Assembly: GCF_003050745.1 (NCBI RefSeq)
Contig: NZ_QAOF01000004.1
Coordinates: 310,001 to 374,000 of the forward strand
Direction of reading: 5' to 3'
Source of the DNA: Sphingomonas sp. PP-CE-3G-477
GTDB lineage: Bacteria; Pseudomonadota; Alphaproteobacteria; Sphingomonadales; Sphingomonadaceae
Length of the DNA: 64,000 bases
Shown here: piece by piece, positions 8,563-16,896 of the stretch
How positions within the stretch are numbered: the first letter of the stretch is position 1
How the letters are laid out: each line of letters opens with the position of its first letter
Made by a program: the position numbers and the translations under genes
The notes under the pieces: generated by a model
What the model was told of the DNA's origin: nothing
Seen by the model: only the letters and a program-made list of their open reading frames with translations
Database searches by the model: none

Positions 8563-9033
8563 ATGCTCAAGGAATTCAAGGCGTTCATCATGCGCGGCAA
8601 CGTGCTCGATCTCGCCATCGCGGTGATCATCGGCGCGGCATTCGGCAAGATCGTCACGTCGCTGACCGACGACGTGCTGATGCCGGTGATCGGCAAGATC
8701 TTCGGCGGGCTCGATTTCTCGAGCTATTTCTGGCGGATGGGGCCGGTGCCGGCGAACTATGCGGGCTCGCTGAGCGATTACGCGGCGTTGAAGAAGGCGG
8801 GCGTGCCGCTGCTCGGCTATGGCGCGTTCGCGACGCAGCTGGTCAATTTCGTGATCGTCGCGGGTATCATCTTCATGATCCTGCGCGTGGTGAACCGGAC
8901 GGCGGCGCTGATCGAGCGCGAGACGGCGCGGTTGAAGCGTGAGGAAGAGGCGGTGGCCGTTGCGCCTGCGCCGGAGCCGGTCGAGATCGCGCTGCTTCGC
9001 GAAATCCGCGACGAGTTGAAGGCGCGGGGGTGA
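8563..9033 (+). CDS. mscL: Large-conductance mechanosensitive channel MscL
   Basis: 156-residue MscL, a homopentameric inner-membrane channel that opens under membrane tension to release solutes in hypo-osmotic shock. The conserved N-terminal helix and TM1 (MLKEFKAFIMRGNVLDLAIA, then VIIGAAFGKIVTSL) are intact, as is TM2 (GAFATQLVNFVIVAGIIFMI). The C-terminal helix is somewhat extended (VAVAPAPEPVEIALLREIRD). It is divergent from lemA across about 100 bp that should hold both promoters. A palindromic repeat begins 7 bp after the stop and may act as its 3' end. Confidence 0.97.
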   Translation: MLKEFKAFIMRGNVLDLAIAVIIGAAFGKIVTSLTDDVLMPVIGKIFGGLDFSSYFWRMGPVPANYAGSLSDYAALKKAGVPLLGYGAFATQLVNFVIVAGIIFMILRVVNRTAALIERETARLKREEEAVAVAPAPEPVEIALLREIRDELKARG

Positions 9034-9040
9034 TGTATTT

Positions 9041-9175
9041 GTCCCTCTCCCCTGCGGGGAGAGGGAGGGAGGAGCCGCAGGCGACGGAAGGGTGAGGGGC
9101 TTGAGGCACGGGACGGGATCCCAACTCCCCCTCATCCGGCGCTGCCGCGCCACCTTCTCCCCGAGGGGAGAAGGA
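9041..9175. repeat. Palindromic repeat, family D, copy 1
   Basis: About 135 bp with palindromic ends: CTCTCCCCTGCGGGGAGAGG at the left and CTTCTCCCCGAGGGGAGAAG at the right, and inner GGGTGAGGGGC / CCCCCTCATCC segments. Other copies are near 18466 and 38616, with a half copy near 57829. It lies between the convergent mscL and rrf2-type genes. Confidence 0.85.
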
Positions 9176-9180
9176 TAGAG

Positions 9181-9612
9181 TTACGCTGCTACCAGTTCCT
9201 CGGCGTTCGCATCCGCCAGGCTCGTGCCGTCCAGGATCCGCGCGGTCTCGTCGCGTACGCGCATCATCGCAAAGCGGATCGCGCAGTCGGCTTCACTCTT
9301 GCAATCGAGACACGGGCGGTACGCGGTCCGGCTTACGCACGGCACCAGCGCGAGCGGGCCCTCGATGATCCGGATGATCTCGCCCAGCGAAATCAGATGG
9401 CTCGGCCGTGAGAGGCGGTAGCCGCCCATCTTGCCGCGATGGCTGTGCAACAGGCCGGACTCGCGCAGGTCGGCGAGGATCAGCTCGAGGAATTTGCGCG
9501 GCACGTTCGCCTCGGCGGCGATCCGGGTCATCGGGATGGGAGGGCCACCGGCGGGGGCGCCGCCAAGGAAGATCATCGCGCGGAGCGCGTAGCGGGAGCG
9601 CTGCGTCAACAT
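9181..9612 (-). CDS. Rrf2 family transcriptional regulator
   Basis: 143-residue Rrf2 family winged-helix regulator. The N-terminal helix-turn-helix reads QRSRYALRAMIFLG...IAAEANVPRKFLELILADL, followed by the GGYRLSRP wing typical of Rrf2/IscR proteins. Four cysteines lie in the C-terminal half (VPCVSR, RPCLDCKSEADCA). The family often binds a [2Fe-2S] cluster through three cysteines, so an iron-sulphur or redox sensor is plausible but not proven. There is no adjacent isc or suf gene to name the target. The gene is transcribed away from the permuted ssrA gene. Confidence 0.88.
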   Translation of the reverse strand: MLTQRSRYALRAMIFLGGAPAGGPPIPMTRIAAEANVPRKFLELILADLRESGLLHSHRGKMGGYRLSRPSHLISLGEIIRIIEGPLALVPCVSRTAYRPCLDCKSEADCAIRFAMMRVRDETARILDGTSLADANAEELVAA

Positions 9613-9737
9613 AATGTAGGTTGCTATGCACGCGCTTTGTGGCGAGCGGAAGGCGGTTTGGCACGCTGTGTGCTAACCCGTTGGAGATTTATCCGAAGCC
9701 GCGCAGCCAACACGCCAGTCTTTTCAATTGGCCGGGC

Positions 9738-9766
9738 TTTTCAGATCGATGCGGCCCCCCTATATC
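9738..9766 (+). promoter_or_regulatory. Candidate promoter for ssrA
   Basis: TTTTCA at 9738-9743 and TATATC at 9761-9766, spaced by 17 bp. The position is about 50-60 bp before the tRNA-like acceptor piece, as expected for a sigma-70 type promoter. Neither box is a perfect consensus. Confidence 0.4.
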
Positions 9767-9804
9767 GGACATGCCGTCGGGGGAATCTTCTCTTGGCGGC
9801 TATG

Positions 9805-10205
9805 GCGATAAACCGTGGCGTGTCATAGACACAGCGGACCCGGGGGCAGTACCCGGCGACTCCACCACCGCCCTCTTCGCAAGAGGGGGACGATGACGGG
9901 GTCGAACTAGGATCGACGTGTGTTCAACGACGCTATGTTTCGCTCGGAATGGGACCACCGCAACGGCCCATACACAAGTGCCAACGATAACGAAGCACTC
10001 GCAATTGCCGCATAACTGACGGTCTAACGACCTAAGTTATACGGACGAAAGCGCGGTTCGGGCCACACCGGGCAACAGAAGTGGACACCGGCGGTACGGG
10101 GGGCACCGAGCAACAGAAGCTCCCCACTCAACCGTAGTCAGATCGAGCCATCCGTCCGCTATTGTGCCGTACGCGCTGTCGTAGTGGCAGGTACGCCCAC
10201 GCGCG
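9805..10205 (+). ncRNA. ssrA: tmRNA, circularly permuted two-piece form
   Basis: Transfer-messenger RNA that rescues stalled ribosomes. The acceptor piece comes first: T-arm CCGGG-GGCAGTA-CCCGG, then CGACTCC and an encoded CCA ending at 9867. A short intervening segment (9868-9897) contains a CCCTCTT/AAGAGGG hairpin. The coding piece begins GGGGTCG at 9898 and pairs with CGACTCC to form the seven-pair acceptor stem, with the G3-U70 pair recognised by alanyl-tRNA synthetase. The tag reading frame runs from the GCC resume codon at 9980 to TAA at 10013-10015 and encodes ANDNEALAIAA. The permuted order is the alphaproteobacterial arrangement. The outer ends given are approximate; the later pseudoknots were not resolved. 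Together with the upstream region this accounts for the 646-bp gap between protein genes. Confidence 0.93.
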
Positions 10206-10258
10206 CAGAGTACGGGATCGATCCTCGGCCGTCATGATGTTCGCCATTCAAGCCGCCT

Positions 10259-11443
10259 TCAGACCAAGACCGGCAGAACAGGCTCGACGGCACGCGGAAG
10301 CCGTCCGTTGATCAAAAACGCGACGACGGCAAATCGTTCGACCAGCAGGACATGCGCGGCGTACGCGACGACGGATCCTGCGGCGATTGCGATGATGAAC
10401 TCCACATAGGGGTTCCAGGCGACGTCCATGAGAACGATCTTGGTCACCACGATGATCGGAAAGTGCAGGATGTAGATCGTGAAAGAGGCCTCTGCGAAGC
10501 GGCTTACAAGTGACGGGATAGCGCGGATTGCGCCGGCGGACCGTAAGATGAGAACCGACGCGGCGGGCGGGCACGCGGACATCCCGATTATTTCCACCAT
10601 ATCGCTGACCAGCATCCGTCGCGCCGGATCAACCATTGCACTGAGGCCGCCGAACCAGACCGCGTAAAGGCCGCATGTAGCGAGCAGGATGATGGTGGGC
10701 ATCTGGAACGAGACGGTCAGGGTTCGATACAAGTTCGGTGAACGCGCCAGCAGGAATCCCAGTAGGTAGAACGGCGCGTAGCCCATGATAAGTGGCACCT
10801 GCGCCAGCGCCGCTGCGTAGGGCGAGCCACTATATCCCGCGAGAATGGTGCGTGTGACCGTCATCAGCGTATAGCAGGTGATCGCCGCGCCCAACAGGAT
10901 GACTGTTTGTGCGCAGCGCCTGTCACTGGCCCCATCCTTCATAAATAGTCTGTCGATCGTGCCGATCACGTCCTGCCGGTGATCAAACTGATGGAGCGCA
11001 TAGCTGAGGGGGGCATAGGCCAGCAGGGCAGCGAGGAACCACAAATGGTACCAGTCATGCGCCAGGGGAAATGGCCAGCCCAACCGATCCGGTGGATCGC
11101 CGAACATCATGCCAATCAGCGGGCAAATCACCAGCAAGCCGACCAGCAAAGGCACGCCGATCTGCACGCTTCGCAGGCCGAGCCATGCGAGCGGCGAAGA
11201 CCTGCGTGCGAGGGCGTAGCCACAGAGCAGCCCGGATATCAGCATGAAGCTGCCCATCCGGAAGGCATGCGATATCAGGGGTATCGCCCCCAGGACGGGA
11301 ATATTCTCGAGGCCCATCACGGCGTGCAGTACGACGCCGGCAAGCATCAGGACGGCTCGCCAGAACGCCAAACCTTCGATCCTGCCGCCCGGGGAAGGCG
11401 TGATTGTGCTGAATTTTATGGAAGCGGTTGCTGTTATCGCCAC
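10259..11443 (-). CDS. Acyltransferase family 3 membrane protein
   Basis: 394-residue integral membrane protein of the acyltransferase-3 superfamily, which moves acyl groups (often acetyl) from cytoplasmic donors onto sugars or lipids. About ten hydrophobic segments are visible. The N-terminus IEGLAFWRAVLMLAGVVLHA matches the family start, in which an early Arg and His are important, and WYHLWFLAALLAYAPLSYAL is a typical middle segment. The GTG start at 11443 overlaps the end of the SGNH hydrolase gene upstream by 10 bp, so the two are probably translated together and may act on the same envelope glycan. The substrate is unknown. Confidence 0.82.
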   Translation of the reverse strand: MAITATASIKFSTITPSPGGRIEGLAFWRAVLMLAGVVLHAVMGLENIPVLGAIPLISHAFRMGSFMLISGLLCGYALARRSSPLAWLGLRSVQIGVPLLVGLLVICPLIGMMFGDPPDRLGWPFPLAHDWYHLWFLAALLAYAPLSYALHQFDHRQDVIGTIDRLFMKDGASDRRCAQTVILLGAAITCYTLMTVTRTILAGYSGSPYAAALAQVPLIMGYAPFYLLGFLLARSPNLYRTLTVSFQMPTIILLATCGLYAVWFGGLSAMVDPARRMLVSDMVEIIGMSACPPAASVLILRSAGAIRAIPSLVSRFAEASFTIYILHFPIIVVTKIVLMDVAWNPYVEFIIAIAAGSVVAYAAHVLLVERFAVVAFLINGRLPRAVEPVLPVLV

Positions 11444-12258
11444 GTGCCGGATCGGGCAGCGACCATTGCCCGGTCGCAGCCGGGGATCGGTGCGCGCCGA
11501 AGAACGGCATTTAGCGATGGCCGAATCGCAGCGGTCAGTCTGGCGTAACCGGCCGGATTCAGATGAATGCCATCATCGACGTAGAAGTCACCTGGACGGT
11601 GGTTCACCAGGAATAGCGGGACGACGTCGACGAAGGTCATGTCCGGCCTCTGCGCTGCCAGGGTACGCATCGCGGTATTGACGGTGGTCTGCTCGGGAAG
11701 ATTGCCCCACCGTGCCGGCGTCGGCTTCAATGCGACGACGATCACCGGAATGTCGCCCCAGCGGCGCGTTTTCAGTGCCAGGAACGCCCGCAGGTTCGCA
11801 ATGTCGTCCACCGCGCGGGCGCCATTGGCGATATCGTTTTCTCCTGCGTAGAACACGATCGCACGGGGAGGGACTGCACGTGGCTCGTTGCCAGCCATCT
11901 GGATCAACTCGGGCATCATCGCGCCGTTGACGCCCCGATTGCGTACTGCCAGCGGGGCCATGTCGTCCGGCAATGTCGCCCATTTATGGATCGTCGAACT
12001 GCCGACGAACCAGATGCTACAGCGATCGACGGCACCGCGGCCAGGCAATGTCGCGGATGCTGCGCGCGTCGCGGCACGGGACTGCATGAACAGAATCGCG
12101 CCACCGAAAATGACCGCGAACACCGTCACGGCGAAAGCGAATTTGCCTAACGACGCCCGCCAGGTTTCGCCATCGCCGGCGGCGGCGGCGGCGGCGGCGG
12201 TGGCGGCCGGTATGCCGGTTATCCGCTGGTGATCAATTTCGTCGTCGCCTCGCGCCAC
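11434..12258 (-). CDS. SGNH/GDSL-type hydrolase, membrane anchored
   Basis: 274 residues with one N-terminal membrane anchor (FAFAVTVFAVIFGGAILFM, about residues 40-58) and a periplasmic SGNH hydrolase domain. Block I is FVGSSTIHKW (nucleophile Ser in GSS), block III is YAGENDIANG (Asn) and block V is DDGIHLNPAGYA (Asp/His). Such enzymes are esterases, often removing acetyl groups from glycans. The start is a GTG preceded by GAGG; just inside the gene is an alanine run encoded by a GCC/GGC-type trinucleotide tract near 12177-12208. It overlaps the acyltransferase gene, which suggests a paired acylation/deacylation function. Confidence 0.82.
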   Translation of the reverse strand: MARGDDEIDHQRITGIPAATAAAAAAAGDGETWRASLGKFAFAVTVFAVIFGGAILFMQSRAATRAASATLPGRGAVDRCSIWFVGSSTIHKWATLPDDMAPLAVRNRGVNGAMMPELIQMAGNEPRAVPPRAIVFYAGENDIANGARAVDDIANLRAFLALKTRRWGDIPVIVVALKPTPARWGNLPEQTTVNTAMRTLAAQRPDMTFVDVVPLFLVNHRPGDFYVDDGIHLNPAGYARLTAAIRPSLNAVLRRAPIPGCDRAMVAARSGTWR

Positions 12259-12371
12259 TGCGCCTCACCCGTTGTCAGGAAGCCCGGTCTAGAGGGTGAG
12301 AATGAGGTAAAGGTTAAACGATGATCGGGTTTGTCGAGGCTACCGACTGCCGATCCGGCATTGCCTGAAGA

Positions 12372-12761
12372 TCAGTCGATATGTTCGTGCAGGATGCGGC
12401 TCAACTGAGCACCGGTGAACGGCTTGGCGATGAAGCGAGCGGCGCCGGGCAAGGTCGCTGCCGAAATGTCGCCTGCGCCAGACGTCACGACGATCGAGAT
12501 ATCCGGACGACGATCGTGGACTGCCTTGGCCAGGCCTACACCATCCAGCGCACCCGGCATTTTGATATCGGTGAACAACGCGCCGATATCGGGACGTCGA
12601 TCAAGACATGCGAGCGCATCGGACGCGTTGCCAGCCTCGACGACCTCGAAACCGGCATCTTCAAGCGCAAAGTATGAATGGACCCGGACCAGCGGGTCAT
12701 CGTCGACGACGAGTATGACAGATTTGCGAATGGCGTTCATATCGGTTCGAACATCCGGCAT
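12372..12761 (-). CDS. Single-domain response regulator
   Basis: 129-residue stand-alone receiver domain with no output domain. The conserved acidic pocket is VVDDDP near the N-terminus, the phosphoacceptor Asp is in ALFTDIKMPG, the switch Thr/Ser is in VTSGAG and the Lys is in FIAKPF. The sequence is like the receivers found in hybrid kinases and FixJ-like systems. No cognate kinase gene is adjacent, so its partner is unknown. The ATG at 12761 was preferred because GGAG lies 4 bp upstream; a shorter start at 12740 has no visible ribosome binding site. Confidence 0.85.
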   Translation of the reverse strand: MPDVRTDMNAIRKSVILVVDDDPLVRVHSYFALEDAGFEVVEAGNASDALACLDRRPDIGALFTDIKMPGALDGVGLAKAVHDRRPDISIVVTSGAGDISAATLPGAARFIAKPFTGAQLSRILHEHID

Positions 12762-12825
12762 GCTGCTCCGTTCCGATATTAATCGTCTTCTCGGGACAGA
12801 ACGGGGCAAAGCGAGCCTGACATGA

Positions 12826-12852
12826 GAAAGGGGCCCGGTTTCCCGAGCCCCT
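12826..12852 (-). terminator. Rho-independent terminator after pnp
   Basis: On the minus strand GGGGCTCGG-GAAA-CCGGGCCCC forms a nine-pair stem with one U-G pair and a GNRA-like loop, followed by TTTCTC. It starts about 30 bp after the pnp stop. Confidence 0.8.
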
Positions 12853-12880
12853 CGATCATTTGCCGTTACGCGGCAAAGGC

Positions 12881-15295
12881 TTAGTCGCGATCGCCGGTCA
12901 GGAAGGCCGGTGCGAACTCGGGGGCCTTGTCGCCGTCGGTGCGTGCAGCACGCTCGCCGCCGCCGTTGCCGCCGCCATCGCGACGCGGACCACGGCCACC
13001 GCCGTTGCCGCCTGCGTCACGGCCGCCATCGCCGTCACGACGCGGGCCGCGCGAGCCACGATCGCCGCCGCCTTCGCCGCGCGGACCACGACCGCCGCCA
13101 CCGTTGCCGGCATCACGACCGCCATCGCCGTCACGACGCGGACCGCGCGGACCACGATCGCCACCCTCACGGGGCTCACGAGCAGGACGCGTGTCTTCGA
13201 GCTCTTCGCCGGTCGTCTGGTCGACGACGCGCATCGACAGGCGAACCTTGCCGCGCGGATCGATCTCGAGAACCTTGACCTTGACCTCCTGGCCTTCGGT
13301 CAGGGCGTCCGAGACCTTCTCGACGCGCTCGTTCTTGATTTCGGACACGTGGACGAGACCGTCCTTGCCACCCATGAAGTTCACGAACGCCCCGAAATCG
13401 ACCAGGTTGACGACCTTGCCGTCATAGACCTTGCCGACTTCGGCTTCCTCGACGAGGCCTTTGATCCACTTGATCGCGGCTTCGATCTGCGCGGGGTCGG
13501 ACGACGACACCTTGATCACGCCCTCGTCGTCGATGTCGACCTTGGCGCCGGTCTGCGCGACGATCTCGCGGATCACCTTGCCACCGGTGCCGATGACTTC
13601 ACGGATCTTCGACTTGTCGATCTGGAAGCTCTCGATGCGCGGTGCGTGCGCCGACAGTTCCTCACGGGTGTGGTCGAGCGCCTTGGCCATCTCGCCCAGG
13701 ATGTGCGCGCGGCCTTCCTTGGCCTGCGCCAGCGCCTTGCCCATGATCTCCTCGGTGATGCCGGCGATCTTGATGTCCATCTGCATCGTGGTGATGCCTT
13801 CGGACGTGCCAGCGACCTTGAAGTCCATGTCGCCGAGGTGATCCTCGTCGCCGAGGATATCCGACAGAACCGCGAAGTTCTTGCCCTCGAGGATCAGGCC
13901 CATCGCGATACCCGACACCGGACGCTTCAGCGGAACGCCCGCATCCATCATGCTCAGCGAACCACCGCAGACCGTCGCCATCGACGACGAGCCGTTGCTC
14001 TCGGTGATGTCCGACAGAACGCGGATCGTGTACGGGAACTCTTCCTTGGTCGGCAGCACCGGGTGCAGCGCGCGCCATGCGAGCTTGCCGTGACCGACTT
14101 CGCGACGACCCGGCGCACCGAAGCGACCGACTTCACCAACCGAATAGGGAGGGAAGTTGTAGTGCAGCATGAAGTTTTCGTACGAAAGCCCGTTGAGACC
14201 GTCGATCATCTGCTCCGCGTCACGCGTACCGAGCGTGGTGGTGCAGATCGACTGCGTCTCGCCGCGCGTGAACAGCGCCGAGCCATGCGTACGCGGGAGG
14301 AAATGCACCATAGCCTCGATCGGACGGATCTGCGTGGTGGTGCGGCCGTCGATGCGGGTGCCGTCCTTGAGGATGGCGCCGCGGACGATCTCCGCCTCCA
14401 GCTTCTTCATCAGCTTGCCGGCTGCCATCTGGTCCTGCGGCGACGCGTCCGCAAACGCGGTCTTGCCCTTCGCACGAGCGGCATTCAGCAGGTCCGAGCG
14501 CTTGGACTTGTCGGTCACCTTGTAGGCGGCCGCGATGTCTTTGCCGATCAGCTTCTTCAGCTTGTCCTTGGCGGTCGACAGGTCAGCCTGCTCGGCCATT
14601 TCCCAAGGATCCTTGGCAGACTTCTCGGCCAGATCGATGATCAGGTTCGCGGCTTCGCGGCAGGCCTTGTGGGCGAACTGCACGGCGCCGAGCATGATCT
14701 CTTCCGAAAGCTCCTTGGCTTCCGATTCGACCATCATCACGGCCTGGCCGGTGGCGGCGACGACGAGGTCGAGCTCGCCAGCCTTGGCTTCCTCGAGGGT
14801 CGGGTTGAGGATGTACGCGCCATCGACGTAACCGACGCGGGCTGCGCCGATCGGGCCCATGAACGGCACGCCCGAGATCGTCAGCGCTGCCGACGCCGCG
14901 ACCATCGCGAGGACGTCCGGCTCGTTCTCGCCGTCGTACGACAGAACCTGGCAGATCACGTTGATCTCGTTGTAGAAACCCTCTGGGAAGAGGGGACGGA
15001 TCGGGCGATCGATGAGACGGCTGGTCAGCGTCTCCTTTTCGGTCGCGCCGCGCTCACGCTTGAAGAAGCCGCCGGGAATGCGGCCGCTTGCGGAGAACTT
15101 CTCCTGGTAATGGACGGTGAGCGGGAAGAAATCCTGCCCTTCCTTGACGGTCCGTGCAGCCGTCACGGCGCACAGAACGACGGTCTCGCCGAGGGTGGCG
15201 AGGACTGCGCCGTTTGCCTGGCGCGCAACGCGGCCGGTCTCGAGCGTCAGCGTCTTGCCGCCCCACTGGGCGCTTACGGTCTTGGTATCGAACAT
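12881..15295 (-). CDS. pnp: Polyribonucleotide nucleotidyltransferase (PNPase)
   Basis: Phosphorolytic 3'-5' exoribonuclease, 804 residues. Two RNase PH domains occupy roughly 1-550, with the second core containing [23 protein letters not shown] domain follows ([16 protein letters not shown]) and then an S1 domain ([20 protein letters not shown]) ending near residue 700. The remaining 100 residues form an RG-rich tail with repeated [14 protein letters not shown] units, so the protein is about 100 residues longer than the usual 700. The tail probably adds RNA-binding capacity (inference from RGG-type composition). It is the last gene of the rpsO-pnp unit and ends at a good terminator. Confidence 0.97.
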   Translation of the reverse strand: MFDTKTVSAQWGGKTLTLETGRVARQANGAVLATLGETVVLCAVTAARTVKEGQDFFPLTVHYQEKFSASGRIPGGFFKRERGATEKETLTSRLIDRPIRPLFPEGFYNEINVICQVLSYDGENEPDVLAMVAASAALTISGVPFMGPIGAARVGYVDGAYILNPTLEEAKAGELDLVVAATGQAVMMVESEAKELSEEIMLGAVQFAHKACREAANLIIDLAEKSAKDPWEMAEQADLSTAKDKLKKLIGKDIAAAYKVTDKSKRSDLLNAARAKGKTAFADASPQDQMAAGKLMKKLEAEIVRGAILKDGTRIDGRTTTQIRPIEAMVHFLPRTHGSALFTRGETQSICTTTLGTRDAEQMIDGLNGLSYENFMLHYNFPPYSVGEVGRFGAPGRREVGHGKLAWRALHPVLPTKEEFPYTIRVLSDITESNGSSSMATVCGGSLSMMDAGVPLKRPVSGIAMGLILEGKNFAVLSDILGDEDHLGDMDFKVAGTSEGITTMQMDIKIAGITEEIMGKALAQAKEGRAHILGEMAKALDHTREELSAHAPRIESFQIDKSKIREVIGTGGKVIREIVAQTGAKVDIDDEGVIKVSSSDPAQIEAAIKWIKGLVEEAEVGKVYDGKVVNLVDFGAFVNFMGGKDGLVHVSEIKNERVEKVSDALTEGQEVKVKVLEIDPRGKVRLSMRVVDQTTGEELEDTRPAREPREGGDRGPRGPRRDGDGGRDAGNGGGGRGPRGEGGGDRGSRGPRRDGDGGRDAGGNGGGRGPRRDGGGNGGGERAARTDGDKAPEFAPAFLTGDRD

Positions 15296-15419
15296 TCTTT
15301 TTCCTTCACTCCAAACGCCAGATGCGTTTGGGGCCTATGTGCGGGCTTAGCCGGCCCGCGGCGGTGTGGGATGAATTGTCATCCCGGAAGGGGTGGCCGA
15401 ATTGCCGCCCCTCCAGTTC

Positions 15420-15477
15420 CTTGTTCCCCCGCGAAGGCGGGGGCCCAGTCTGGACTCCCGCCTTCGCGGGAGAACAA
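15420..15477. repeat. Palindromic repeat, family B, copy 2
   Basis: TTGTTCCCCCGCGAAGGCGG ... CCGCCTTCGCGGGAGAACAA type inverted repeat between rpsO and pnp. A transcript from rpsO into pnp would carry this hairpin together with the rpsO terminator-like stem. Confidence 0.85.
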
Positions 15478-15487
15478 CCCTATATAC

Positions 15488-15513
15488 GAAAACGGCCCCC
15501 CGAGGGGAGCCGT
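15488..15513 (-). terminator. Rho-independent terminator or attenuator after rpsO
   Basis: On the minus strand ACGGCTCCCC and GGGGGGCCGT pair across a very short loop, followed by TTTTC. It lies just after the rpsO stop and before pnp, so it probably limits read-through from rpsO to pnp. Confidence 0.75.
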
Positions 15514-15518
15514 CTAAG

Positions 15519-15788
15519 TTACTTGCGGAGACCGAGCTTCGCGATCAGATCCAGATAGCGCTGGCCGTCCTTGTGACGGAGATAATCCAGCAGCGTCCGG
15601 CGCTTGTTGACCATCATGAGAAGACCACGACGCGAGTGGTTGTCCTTCTTGTGGCCCTTGAAATGCTCGGTCAGGTTCTTGATGCGCTCGGTCAGGATCG
15701 CGACCTGGACTTCCGGCGAACCGGTGTCACCCTCGGCGCGCGAATGCTCCTTGACGAGCTCGGTCTTGCGTTCAGCGGTAATCGTCAT
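15519..15788 (-). CDS. rpsO: 30S ribosomal protein S15
   Basis: 89-residue S15, the standard length. It binds the central domain of 16S rRNA early in 30S assembly. The sequence shows the conserved [36 protein letters not shown] and [16 protein letters not shown]. It sits 18 bp after truB and upstream of pnp, the conserved truB-rpsO-pnp order. Confidence 0.98.
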   Translation of the reverse strand: MTITAERKTELVKEHSRAEGDTGSPEVQVAILTERIKNLTEHFKGHKKDNHSRRGLLMMVNKRRTLLDYLRHKDGQRYLDLIAKLGLRK

Positions 15789-15806
15789 GAATTCATGTCC
15801 TCGACA

Positions 15807-16832
15807 TCACAGATTGAAACCGCGAACGACCCGGACGTCTCCGTCCTCGACCTCGACCAGCGCGACCGGGACAGCGTCCAGTTCGGCGAAGTATTGGCCA
15901 TCGTCTGCGGCGATCCCGGCCAAGATACGCCCCTGTCGGAGCGCCCCTGCCTGGTCGGGGGTGAGGGAGAGAGCCGGGATGTCGTCCAGCGCCACCCTCA
16001 AGGGCAGAAGTACATCTTCAAGCGCGGAGGCCTTAGCGAGTTCGTCCAGTTTGTCCAGCGATATCGCGGATGTGAGGTCGAACGGACCGGCCTTGGTCCG
16101 GCGCAGCATGGTGACGTGGCCGACGGTGCCGAGGGTGATCGCGATGTCGCGGGCGAGGGAGCGGATGTAGGTGCCCTTCGACACATGCGCGGTAAGCGTG
16201 ATCTCATCGAGCGGCATGTGGGGCAGGGGCTCGTCCTGCAATTCCTCCCCGGCACGGGGAGGGGGACCGCCGTCCGCTTGGACGGGGGTGGAGGGGGGCT
16301 CGCCACCAACGGTACGTTCGCGGAAGCCCCCCTCCACCAGCTGCGCTGGTCCCCCTCCCCGTACCGGGGAGGATAGCGAATGGATCGTAACATTCCGGCT
16401 CGCGAGCACCACCTCGTGCCCGGCCCGCGCCAGATCGTAAGCCCGCTCCCCGTCCACCTTCAGCGCGGAATACGCCGGCGGCACCTGCGAAATAGGCCCG
16501 GTAAACTGCGCAAGCACAGCCTCCACGGCAGCGAGAGTCGGCCGCACGTCGGACGTAGCAATACTCACGCCTTCAGCATCGAGCGTGTCCGTCTGAACCC
16601 CAAACATTACCGTAAAATCATAAATCTTGTCGCTATCGAGCATCCGCCCAGCCAGCTTGGTCGCCTCCCCAACCGCGATCGGCAGAACCCCGGTGGCAAG
16701 CGGATCAAGCGTCCCCCCATGCCCCACCTTGAACTTCCCATACCCGCCGCTGCGCAAGGCACGCTTCACCGCCGACACCCCCTGCGTCGAGCCAAGCCCC
16801 AGCGGCTTGTCGAGAATGATCCAGCCATGCAT
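15807..16832 (-). CDS. truB: tRNA pseudouridine(55) synthase TruB
   Basis: Makes pseudouridine 55 in the T-loop of tRNAs. 341 residues, longer than the usual 300 or so. The N-terminus MHGWIILDKPLGLGSTQGV and the catalytic motif HGGTLDPLATGVLP with Asp43 are intact. The conserved KGTYIRSLARDIA segment is also present, as is the C-terminal domain. Residues about 154-197, between VTIHSL and the DEITLTAHVSKGTYIR region, are encoded by an in-frame palindromic repeat and are absent from ordinary TruB proteins; the position is a loop after the catalytic core strand. It precedes rpsO by 18 bp. Confidence 0.95.
   Translation of the reverse strand: MHGWIILDKPLGLGSTQGVSAVKRALRSGGYGKFKVGHGGTLDPLATGVLPIAVGEATKLAGRMLDSDKIYDFTVMFGVQTDTLDAEGVSIATSDVRPTLAAVEAVLAQFTGPISQVPPAYSALKVDGERAYDLARAGHEVVLASRNVTIHSLSSPVRGGGPAQLVEGGFRERTVGGEPPSTPVQADGGPPPRAGEELQDEPLPHMPLDEITLTAHVSKGTYIRSLARDIAITLGTVGHVTMLRRTKAGPFDLTSAISLDKLDELAKASALEDVLLPLRVALDDIPALSLTPDQAGALRQGRILAGIAADDGQYFAELDAVPVALVEVEDGDVRVVRGFNL
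16243..16374. repeat. Palindromic repeat inside truB
   Basis: Inverted repeat: left arm CCTCCCCGGCACGGGGAGGG, right arm CCCTCCCCGTACCGGGGAGG, with inner GGAGGGGGGCT / AGCCCCCCTCC segments. It is read in frame in truB, giving SSPVRGGGPAQLVEGGFRER and GGPPPRAGEE. The intergenic element at 2713-2838 has a similar plan. Confidence 0.88.
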
Positions 16833-16896
16833 GCGCGTAAGTCCTAGAATTCAATTGAGGCGGGAGCAGCCACCCATCTACGGGGAGGGGTGAAGC

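Noticed and set aside
12860..15517. 885-codon open frame on the plus strand
   Set aside because: Antisense to pnp. The protein is low-complexity Ala/Thr/Arg-rich and shows no domain, while pnp is complete on the other strand.
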